A stretch of DNA of 64,000 nt from Scilla litardierei (lineage: Eukaryota > Streptophyta > Magnoliopsida > Asparagales > Asparagaceae). Under the pieces are notes generated by a model. It had not been told where the DNA came from, ran no database searches, and saw only the letters and a program-made list of their open reading frames with translations. Below are positions 1 to 11,600 of the stretch, piece after piece. The stretch covers positions 105,967,262-106,031,261 of the forward strand of contig CM061135.1 in NCBI GenBank assembly GCA_030789695.1, read 5' to 3'. A program made the translations under genes and the position numbers. The number at the start of each line of letters is the position of its first letter. The stretch's first letter is position 1.

Positions 1-556
1 CGGTTGAAGCATCAACCGATCGGGTGAGCTGACAGTCGATACTGCCTTTGGTCTTTAGACACTTCACCCGGTAACCCAACCGATCGGATGAGCTCATCAG
101 GTCATTAGATGGGCAATCTTGGCTAAAGATGAACCGATCGGGTGAGATGTCACCCGATCGGTTGGAATTCATCTTCAAAAGGACAAAGAGCTCTGTCGGA
201 TTCACTCGATCGCTGAATTGATCGGGTTAGCTGCTCTTCTCTTCTGCTCATGTCTGGGTCGAATACGCATGCACCAACCGATCGGGTGGCTCTGTCCACC
301 CGATCGGTTGAGGGTTGATACATGGATTTCTTCGACGTTTGGCCCTCGGGATCGTGTGTGACACCTCTCATTGCTCCGGGGACTCATGATATCTACTATA
401 TATGTCTCCCATACTGTCATTCTCCTGCATTGGCACAAAAATAAAAAGAAGTGAAAGAAAACTAAAAATCCCTAGAGAATAGATACAAAACACCGGAAAA
501 AAACGGAAAATCGCTAAGAAGGCGTGCGAGAATATATAAAATATAAACGCACGTCA
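1..556 (-). mobile_element. Athila-like LTR fragment, reverse strand, cut by window edge
   Basis: Read on the reverse strand, this begins at 556 with the same TGACGTGCGT start as the Athila LTRs at 29299 and 36538. It then keeps their order: an AT-rich stretch, a TTT/TCC-rich stretch, a gcaggag motif, a segment like agtccccggagcaa, then an array of CAACCGATCGG/CACCCGATCGG motifs. The outer flank at 557 is satellite, with no polypurine tract, so this is probably the 5' LTR of an element running off the left edge. Two inverted motif pairs are visible, at 132-163 and 275-310. It is clearly diverged from the copy at 29299. Short reading frames in it are not genes. Confidence 0.8.
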
Positions 557-908
557 AATATCCCCGAGGTCAGAATAATACGTAAAAATATCGGTTGGAA
601 CTGGGTGATCGTCATCTTCAACTGAAAAATAAAAGAAGACAAAATTAGACCATTGAAATGATATCATTTAATATAAAGATCTATATATTCCAGAATATGT
701 AGAAAATAACATGGAGCTCAGAAAAATCCGTAAAAATTTTATTGGAACCAAGAGATTGCCTCTTCAACTTAAAAAATAAGAGAAGACAAACGTAGGCTGT
801 AAAAATCGTATCATTTAATAAAAATTTTCTATCTTCCATAAAATGTAGAAAATAGCACCGAGCTCAAATAAATCTGCAAATATGTTCGTTGGAACCGGGA
901 GATCTCCA

Positions 909-1587
909 TAGAGGTGGCAATTTTTGGCCCGGCACGATAGCCCGGCACGGGCCCGTCACGATAAGACCGTGATGGGCCAACAATTTTGGCCCGAAATCCT
1001 TATCGGACCGGGCCGTACCTGGGCCAAGCTTTTCAGCCCATTGGCGTCACGGTATGGCATGAAAAGCATTTATTCGCCCTACTTCAATTTGCCCACACAC
1101 TAATCTAAAGCGGATTTCAGTAATGTGCATTTATTTATGGTGTTGAGTCCAATGTCATGAATCTTATCAGATCAAGGTCCAAATATCATAAATTTTAACA
1201 ACTTCCCGCCAGCGCCAACTGTCTTCGGATCTTGGGGGTCGATCTCAGTTTCTGAGAAGAGACAAAGAACCACCAAACATGTTACTTCATCTTGCCAAAT
1301 AAATGAAAACAATGTAGGACACATCACCTTATGCAACCCACTTAATCATCTTCTTTCGTGCTCCATTTCGATGCATCTTTAAGCATATGAGACAGTTTGT
1401 GTTTAAAAATATGATAAAATATTATCACAATACATAATTCATTCAACCCTATTGGACCGGGCTGGACGGCCCGAATTTTTATCGGACCGTGCCCGGGCCT
1501 CTCCGAAATGGCCCGAAGTCTTATCGGGCCTGGCCGACCCAGTCCTTTAAGAAAACCGGGCCGGGCTGGCCCGAATTGCCACCTCTA
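909..1587. mobile_element. Non-autonomous hAT-type DNA transposon in the satellite
   Basis: It has inverted ends TAGAGGTGGCAA and TTGCCACCTCTA, the terminal type seen in plant hAT elements. It is flanked by an 8 bp duplication, gatctcca (901-908) and gatcgcca (1588-1595), with one mismatch; the satellite consensus is gatcgcca. Subterminal GGCCCG/CGGGCC-rich blocks sit at both ends. The element is 679 bp long with no transposase ORF, so it must have been mobilised in trans. Removing it plus one duplication copy restores the 147 bp satellite phase exactly. Confidence 0.9.
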
Positions 1588-2655
1588 GATCGCCATCTTC
1601 AAATGAAAAGTAAGAGAAGACAAAATTGGGCTATAAAAATATATCATTTAATATAATGATTCATGTCTTTCAGAAATGGTAGAAAATATCACAGAGCTCT
1701 GTAAAATCCGCAAAAATGTTAGTTGGAACTAGGAGATCACCATCTTCATTGGGAAAATAGAGAAGATAAAATTAGGCCAAAAAATTGTATCATTTTATAA
1801 AAAGATCAATATCATTCATAAAATTTATAAAAATAAACTCAAGCTAAAAAAATCTGCAAAAATGTCCATTGGAACTGGAAGATCGCCATCTTCAACTAAA
1901 AAAATAAAGGAAGACAAACGTAGACTATAAAAATCATATCATTTATAAAAATGTAGAAAATAGAACCGAGTTTATAAAAATCCGCAAAAATTTCCGTTGG
2001 GATTGGGAGATCGCCATTTTCAACTGACTAATAGGAGAAGACAAAACAGGCCAAAAATCATATCATTTAATGAAAAGATCCATATCTTCCAGAAAATTTA
2101 GAAAATAGTCCCAAGGTCAGAAGAATACGCAAAATGCTCAATTACAAACGGGAGATCACTATCTTCAACGGAAAATAAAGAAGAAAAAATTATGTCAAAA
2201 AATCATATCATTTAATAAAAAGATCCATAGCTTCACGAAATGTAGAAAAATAGCCCCGAGCTCAGAAAATCCGAAAAATGTCCTTTGGAACCGGGAGATC
2301 GCTATCTTCAAATGAAAAATAAGATATGATAAAATTAGGCCAAAAAATCATATCATTTCATAAAAATATATATCTTCCAGAAAATATAAAAAAATAGTCT
2401 CAAGTAAAGAAAAGCTTCAAAAATTTCCATTAAAACAAGGAGATCGTCATCTTCAACTAAAAAAATAAGTGAATACAAACATAGGATATAAAAATCATAT
2501 TATTAAATAAAAAGTTCTATATCTTCCATAAAATTTAGAAAATAGCTTCGAGCTCAAAAAAATTCGTAAAATGTCCGTTGGAACGGGGAGATCGCCATCT
2601 TCAACTAAAAAATAAGAAAAGAAAAAAATTAGGATATAAAATCATATCATTAGAT

Positions 2656-2762
2656 GAAGATGGCGATTTCCTGGTTCTGAATTTTGTCTTCTCTTATATT
2701 TCAGTTGAAGATGGCGATTTCCCAGTTTCAACAGATATAATTTGGCCTAATTTTTTCTTCTC
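2656..2762 (-). repeat. Inverted satellite segment
   Basis: Within the forward-oriented array, this stretch reads as reverse-complement monomer (gaagatggcgatttcc, cttctcttatatttc, tttggcctaatttt). It returns to forward orientation after 2762. The same kind of inverted block recurs at 5474-5627 with the same neighbouring variants. Confidence 0.8.
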
Positions 2763-5473
2763 TGATATCATTTAACAAAACGATCCATATCTTCCAGAAA
2801 ATGTGAAAAATAGCCCGAAGCTCAGAAAAATCGGCAAAAATGTCCATTGGAATCGAGAGATCGCCATCTTCAAAAGAAATATAAGAGAAGACAAGATAAG
2901 GCTAAAAATCATATCATTTAATAAAATGATTGACATCATCCACTGGAAAATAAGACAAGACAAAATTAGGCAACAAACATCATTCAATTAAGACAAAGAT
3001 CCTTATCTTCTATAAAATAAAGAAAATAGCCCTAAGCTCGGAAAAATCTGCAAAATTTTCCGTTGAAAATGGGAGATCGCCATCTTCCTCTGAAAAATAA
3101 GAGAAGACAAAATTAGGCCATAAAAATCATATCATTTAATATAAAAATCTATATCTTCCCTAAAATATAGAAAATAGCCCAGAGCTCCGGAAAATATGCC
3201 AAAATTTCCGTTGGAACCAGAAGATAGCCATCTTCAACTGAAAAAATAAGAGAAGGCAAAATTAGGCCATAAAAATCATATCATTTAATATAAAGATCCA
3301 CATCGTACAGAAAATGTAGAAAATAGCCCAGAGCTCAGAAAGTTCTGCAAAAATTTCGATTGTTATCGGAAGATTGCCATATTCAATTGAAAATAAGAGA
3401 ATACAAACTTAGTCCATAGAAATCATATCATTTAATAAAAAGATACATATCTTCAATAAACTGTAGAAAATAGTTCTGAGTTTAGCAAAATCCGCAAAAA
3501 TGGTCGTTGGAACCGTGAGAGCAGCAATTTCAACTGAAAAATGAGAGAAGAAAAAAATTAGGCTATAAAAATCATATCACTTAATATAATGATTCATATC
3601 TTACAGAAAATTTAGAAAATAGGCCGAAGCTTAGAAAATCCACAAGAATGTCCGTTGGAAATGGGATATCGCCATCTTCAACTAAAAAGAAAGAGAAAAC
3701 AAAATTAGGCCAAAAAATCATATCATTTAATAAAAAATCCATAACTTCCCGTAAATACAGAAAAATAGTCCCAAGTTCAGAAATATCCGCAAAAATGTCC
3801 ATTGGAAGTGGGAGATCGCTATCTTCAAATGAAAAATAAGAGAAGACAAAATTAGGCTACAAAAATCGTATCATTTAATAAAAAGAGCCATATCTTCAAT
3901 AAAATGTAGAAAATAGCCCCAGGCTCATAAAAATCTGTAAAAATGTCCATTGGAATAGGAGATCGCCATATTAAACTGAAAAATAAGAGAAAGAAAAATT
4001 AGACTATAAAAATCACATCATTTAATCTAAAGATACGTATCTTACAGAAAATGTGAAAAATAGCCTGGAGCTCAGAAAAATCGGCAAAAATGTCTGTTGG
4101 AACAGGAGTTCGCCATCTTCATCTGAAAAATATGAGAAGATAAAATTAGGCCAAACATCGTATTATTTAATAAAAAGATCCATATCTTCCAGAAAATGTA
4201 GAAATAGCCTTTAGGTTAAAAAAATCCCCAAAAATCTCTGTTGGAATCGTGAGAACGCCATCTTCAACGAAAAAAATAAGAGAAGACATCATTAGGCCAA
4301 AAAATCATATCATTTAATAAATGATCTATATTTTCTATAAAATGAAGAAAAATAGCCCCAGAGCTAACAAAATTCAGTAGAAATGTCTGCTGGAACTAGT
4401 AGATTGCAATATTTAACTAAAAATACGAGAAGAAAAATGTAGGATATACAAATCATACCACTTAATAAAAAATTCATATCTTCCATAAAGTGTAGAAAAT
4501 AGCACCGAGCTTCTAAAAATCCACAAAAATTTCCGTTGGAACTGGTACATCGCCATCACTGAAAAATAAGTGTAAACAAAATTAGGCTAAAAATCATATC
4601 ATTTAATATAAAGATTCATATCTTACATAAACTGTAGAAAATATCGCGGAGCTCAGAAAAATATTCGTTGGAATCAGGAGATCATCATCGTCATCTAAAA
4701 AATAGAGAAGACAAAATTAGGCCAAAAAATCATATCAATTCATAAAAAACCTATATCTTACGGAGAATGTAAGAAAAAGCACAAATCTAAGAAAAATCCG
4801 CAAAAATGTCCATGGGACTAGGAGATCGCCATATTCAACTGAAAAAAATGAGAAGAAAAAATTAGTCTACAAAAATCTTGTCATTTAATAAAGAGATGCA
4901 TATCTTTAATAAAATGTTGAAAATAGCATGGAGCTCAGAAAAATTCGCAGAAATATCCATTGGAACTGGAAGATCGCCATCTTCAACTGAAAAATAAGAG
5001 AAGAAAAAATCAAGATATAAAAATCATATCATTTAATATAAAAATTCTTATCTTCCAGAAAATGTACAAAATAGCCACCCCGAACTCAGAAAAATCCGCA
5101 AGAATGTCCGTTGGAACCGGGAGATTGCCATCTTCAACTGAAAAATAAAAGAAGACAAACTTAGGCCAAATTAACATACTATGTAATAAAATGATACATA
5201 TTTTGAAAATAGTGGAAAATAGCCCGACGCTCAGCAAAATCCACAAAAATGTCCACTGGAACCGGGAGATCGCCATCTTCAACTAGAATATAAGAGAAGA
5301 AAAAATTAGGCCAAAAATCATCTAATTTAATAAAAATATCACCATATTCAACTGGAAAATAAGACAAGACCAATTTAGGCTATAAAAATCATATCAATTA
5401 ATAAAAAGATCCATATCTTTCATAAAATGTAGAAAATAGTACCAAGCTTAGAAATGATATATAAAAATCTTAT

Positions 5474-5627
5474 CAGTTGAAGATGGCGATATTCCGGTTA
5501 CAACAGACATTTTTATAGATGAAGATGGCGATTTTCCAGTTCCGAATTATGTCTTCTCTTATATTTCAGTTGAAGATGTCGATTTCCCGGTTTCAACGGA
5601 CATTTTTGGCCTAATTTTATCTTCTCT
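5474..5627 (-). repeat. Second inverted satellite segment
   Basis: Reverse-complement monomer sequence (agttgaagatggcgat, tcttctcttatatttcag, ggcctaattttatcttctct) inside the forward array. It matches the inverted block at 2656-2762 about 2.8 kb upstream, and the forward sequence after both is also alike. One inversion followed by duplication of a multi-monomer unit would explain this. Confidence 0.78.
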
Positions 5628-8600
5628 AATATCATTTAATAAAACTATCCATATCTTCCAATAAATGTGAAAAACAGCTCGGAGCTCAATAAATCCGCAA
5701 AAATGTCTGTTGGAACCGGGAGATCGCCATCTTCAATTGAAATATAAGAGAAGACAAAATAAGGCCAAAAATTCATATCATTTAATAAACATATCGCCAT
5801 CATCAACTGGAAAATAAGAGAAGAAAAAAATTAGGCAACAAAATTCATAATAAAAAATATAAAGATTCTTATATTCCAGAAAATATAGAAAATAGCCCCG
5901 AGCTCATAAAAATAAGCAAATATTTTCGTTAGAAACGGGAGATCGACATCTTCAGCTAAAAAATAAGAGAAGATAAAGTTAGGCCATAAAATCATATCAT
6001 TTAATATATAGATCTATATCTTACAGAATATATAGAAAATAGCCCAGAGCTCAAAAATCCGGATAAAAGTCCGTTGGAAACGGGAGATCGCCATCTTCAA
6101 CTGAAAAATATGAGAAGACAAAATTAGGCCATAAAAATCATATCATTTAATAAAAAGATTCATATCTAATAGAAAAAGTAGAAAATAGCATAGAGCTCAG
6201 AAAATTCCGCAAAAAATTTCATTGGAACCAGGAGATCGCCATATTCAAGTGAAAAATTAAGAGAAGAAAAACTTTGTCTATAAAAAGCATATCATTTAAT
6301 AAAAAGATTCATATCTTTAATAAACTGTAGAAAATAGTTTCGTGTTTAGAAAAATCCGCAAAAATGGTCGTTGGAACTGGGAGATCGACATCATCAATTG
6401 ATAAATCAGAGAAGACAAAATTAGAACATTATCATTTAATCTAAAGATTCAATCTTACAGAAAATTTAGAAAATAGCACAGAGCTCCGAAAAATACGTGA
6501 AAAGGTCCGTTAGAACCGGGAGATCGCCATTTTCATCTGCAAAATAAGAGACGAATAAGTTAGGCATAAAAATCGTATCATTTAATAAAAAGATCCATAT
6601 CTTCAACTGTGAGAACGCCATCTTCAACTGAAAAATAAGTGAAAATAGCATTAGGCCAACCAATCATTTCATTTAATATAATGATCCATATCTTTCGTAA
6701 AACGATGAAAAAAGCCACAAGCTAACAAAAATCAGTTAAAATGTCTGCTGGAACCGGTAGATCACAATATTCAACTTAAAAATAAGAGAAGAAAAATGTA
6801 GGAACTAAAAAGCTTATCGTTTAATAAAAAAATTGATATCTTCCATAAAATGTAGAAAATAGCACCAAACTTCGAAAAATCTGCAAAAATGTCCGTTGGA
6901 ACTGGGAGATTGTCATCTACAACTGAAAAAAGAGTAGACAAAATTAGGCATAAAAATCATATCATTTAATGTAAAGATTCATATCTTACAAAACATGTCG
7001 ATAATATCCCGGAGCTCAAAAAATCTGAAAAAATGATCGTTGGTACTGGGAGATCGCCATCTTCTTCTGAAAAATAGAGAAGACAACTTAGGCCAAAAAT
7101 CATATAATTTCATAAAAAGATCCATATCTTTCTGAAAATGTAGAACAACAGACTCAATCTAAAAATCCGCTAAAATGTCCATTGGAACCGGGAGATCGCC
7201 CTCTTCAACTGAAAAAAATAAGAGAAGACAAACGTAGGCTATAAAAATCAGATCATTTATAAAAATGTAGAAAATAGCACCGACCTTATAAAAATCCGTT
7301 GGAACAGGGAGATCGCCATCTTCAACTGAAAATAAAGGAAGGCAAAATTAGGCCAAAAATTTTATCATTTAATAAAAAGATACATATCTTCCAGAAAATT
7401 TTTAAAATAGTCCCGAAGTCAGAATAATACGCAAAATGTCCGATAGAAACGGGAGATCCCAATCTTCAACTAAAAAATAAAAGAAAACAACATTAGGACA
7501 AAAATTATATCATTTAATAAAACGATCCATAAGTTTTCAAAATGTAGAAAATAGCCATGAGCTCAAAAAATTACGCAAAAAATGTCCCTTGGAACATGGA
7601 GATCGCCATCTTCAACTTAAAAATAAGAGATGACAAATTAGGTTATAAAAATCATATCATTTAATACAAAGGTTCATATTATACAAAAATATAAAAAATT
7701 GCCTGGAGCACAAAATAATTCCGCACAAATGTCTATTGGAACTGGGAGATCACCAGCTTCAACTGAAAAAAATAAGAGAATACAAACGTTGGCTATAAAA
7801 ATCGCATTATATAATAAAAAGTGATATATCTTCCATAAAAAGTAGAAAATTGCACCAAGCCCAAAAAATACGCAAAATGTCTTTTGGAACCGGAAGATCG
7901 CCATCTTCAACTGAAAAATAAGAAAAGAGAACATTAGGCTATAAAAATCATATCATTTAATATAAAGATTCTTATCTTCCAGAAAGTGTGCAAAATAGCC
8001 CCAAGCTGAGAAAAATTCACAAAAAATTTCTGCTAGAACCGAGAGAATGCCATCTTCAATTAAGATACAAGAGAAGACAAAATTAGGCCAATATATCATA
8101 TCATTTAATAAAACGATCCATATCTTCCAAAAAAGTGGAAAATAGCACGGATCTCAGAAAAATCTGCAAAAATATCTGTTGGAACCGGGAGATCGTGATC
8201 GTCAACCGAAATATAAGCGAAGATAGTAAGGCCAAGAAATCATATCATTTAATAAAAAGATCGCCATCATCAACTAAAAATTAAGAGAAGACAAAATTAG
8301 GCAACAAAAATTATATCAATTAATATAAATATCCTTATCTTCCAGAAAATATAGAAAATAACACCGACCTTAGAAAAACACGCACAAATTTCAGTTGGAA
8401 ACAGGAGATCGCCCTATTCATCCGAAAAATATGAGAAAAAATTAGGCTGTAAAAATAATATCATTTAATAAAAAGATCCATATCTTACGGAAAAAGTAGA
8501 AAATAGCACAGAGCTCAAAAAATCTGCAAAATGTCCGTTGGAACCGAGAGACTGCCATATTCATCTTAAAAATTAGAGAAAACAAGATTAGGCCATAAAA

Positions 8601-11600
8601 ATCATAGCATTTAATATAAAGATCCATATTTTATAAAAATATAGAAAATAGCACATAGCTCAAAAAATTCCGCAAAAATTCCTGTTGCAACCGGGAGATC
8701 GCCATATTCAACTGAAAAATAAGAGAAGAAAAACCTAATCTATAAAAATCATCACTTAATAAAAAGATCCATATCTTCAATCAACTGTAGAAAAAAGTTC
8801 AGAGTTTAGAAAAATCCGCAAAAAAGGCCGCTAGATCAAGGAGATCGACATCTGCAACTAAAAAAATCTGAGAAAACAAAATTAGGTAATAAAAATTATA
8901 TTATGTAATATAGAGATTCATATATCACTGAAAAAAGAAGATAACATTAGGCCAAAAAATAGTATCATTTAATAAAATGATACATATCTTTCATAAAATG
9001 ATGAAAAATTGCCCCAAGCTAACAATATTCAACTGAAAAAATAAGAGAAGAAAAAATAGGATATAAAAATCATATCATTTAATAAAAAAATTCATATCTT
9101 CCATACAAAGTAGAAATAGCACTGAGCTTCGAAAAATCTGTAAAAATTTTCGTTGGAAACGGAAGATCACCATCTTCAACTGAAAAATAAGAGTAGACAA
9201 AATTAGGCCAAAAAACATATCATTTAATAAAAATAATGATATCTTCAAGAAAATTTAGAAAATAGCCCCGATGTCTGAATAATCTGCAAAAATGTCCGTA
9301 TGAACAGGGAGAACGCCATCTTCAACTGAAAAATAGGAGAAGACAAATTTAGGCCAAATAATCATATCATTTAATAAAAAGATACATAACTTCACGAAAA
9401 TGTAGAAAAATAGTCCCACGCTCAGAAAATCGACAAAAATATCTGTTAGAACCGGGAGATCGCATCTTCAAATGAAAAATAAGAGAAGATAAAATTAGGC
9501 TAAAAATCATATCATTTAATAAAAAGATTCATATCTTAAATAAAATATAGAAAATAACCCCGAGCACAGAAAAATCCCCAAAATACTCGTTGGAAGAGGA
9601 ATATCGCCACCTTCAACTAAACAATAAAGAAGATAAAATTAGGCCGAAACGATATCATTTAATAAAATGATCCATATCTTCTAGAAAATACAGGAATAGT
9701 CCCGAGCTTAAAAAATCCGCAAATGTCCGTTGGAACAGAGAGATCGCTATCTTCAATTGAAAAATAAGAGAAGACAAAATTAGGCAAAAAATTATATCAT
9801 TTAACTAAAAGATGCATATCTTCCAGGAAATACAGAAAATAGCTTCGAGCTAATTAAAATCTGCAAAAAATGACTGTTTGAACCGGGTGATCACCATCTT
9901 CAACTGAAAAATAAGAGAAGACAAAATTAGGCTAGAAAATCATATCTTTTAATTTAAAGATACATATCTTACAGAAAATTTAGAAAATAGCCAGTGGCTA
10001 AGAAAAAACAGCAAAAATGTCCGTCTGGGCCGGGAGGTCGCCACATATATATCTAAAAAAAATAAAAGAAGGCAAAATTAAGCTTAAAAATCAAATCATA
10101 TATAAAAAGATCCATATCATCCAGAAAATGTAGAAAATAGGCTCTAGGTTAAAAACCATTCTACAAAAATATCCATCAGAACAAAGAGAACGACATCTTC
10201 AACGAAAAAAATTAGAGAAGACAAAAGTAGGCCAAAAATCAAATCATTTAATAAAATGATTCAAAGCTTCCATAAAATGTAGAAAAATTGCTCCGAACTT
10301 AGAAAATCTGCGAAAATGTCAGTAGAAACCCGAAGATTGCCATATTCATCTAAAAATATGAGAAGACAAAATTAGGCCAAAAATTCATATTATTTATAAA
10401 AAAAGATCCATGTCTTCCAAAAATATAGAAAATTGCATCTATGTCAAAAATTCGCAAAAATGTCTGTTGTAACCGGGAGAATGCCATCTTAAATTGAAAT
10501 ATAAGAGAATACAAGATAATGCCAAATAATCACATCATTTAACAAAAAGATTGCCATCATCAACTGGAAAATAAAAGAAGACAAAATTAGGCAACAAAAA
10601 ACATTTCAAAAATATAAAGATCCTTGTATTCCAGAAAATATAGAAAATAGTCTCGAGCTCAGAAAAATACGTAAAAAAATTTGTTGGAAACAGGAGATCG
10701 CCATCTTCAACTGAAAAAATAAGAGAAGACAAAATTAGGCCATAAACACCATCTTATTAAATATATAGATCCATATCTTATAGAAAAATGTAGAAATTAG
10801 CACGAAGCTAAGAAAATTCCCCAAAAATTTCTATTGGAACTGGGAGATCGTCATATTCAAGTGAAAAATAAGAGAAGAAAAACTTAGTCCATAAAAATCA
10901 TATCATTAAAAAAAGATCCATTTCTTCAATAAACTGTAGAAAATAGTTCCGTGTTTAGAAAAATCCGCAAAAATAGTTGTTAGAGCCGAGAGATCGACAT
11001 ATTCAACTTAAAAATCAGGGATGAAAAATTTAGGCCATAAAATCATATAATTAATCCGAAGATTCATATCTAACAGAAAAGTTAGAAAATAGCCCCGAGC
11101 TCAGAAAAATACGCGAAAATGTCTGTTGGAACCGGGAGTTCGCTATCTTCATCTAAAAAAAATAAGAGAAGACAAAATTAGCCATAAAATCATATCATTT
11201 AATACAAAAATCCATATCTTAAAAAATGTAGAAAATAGCATGAAGCTCGAAAAATTCTGCAAAAATTTCTGTTGGAACTAGGAGATTGCCATATTCAAGT
11301 GAAAAATAAGAGAAGACAAACTTGGTCCATAAAAATCATATCATTAAATAAAACGATCCATATTTTCAATAAACTGTAGCAAATAGTTCCGTGTTTAGAA
11401 AAATCCGCAAAATAGTCGGAGGAATTAGGAGATTGACATCTTCAACTTAAAAATCAGTGATGACCAAATTAGGCCATAAAATCAGATCATTTAGTCTAAA
11501 GATTCATATCTTACAGAAAATTTAGAAATTATCCTGGAGGTTAGAAAAATACACGAAAATTTCCGTTGGAACTGGGAGATTGCCATCTTCATCTGCAAAA

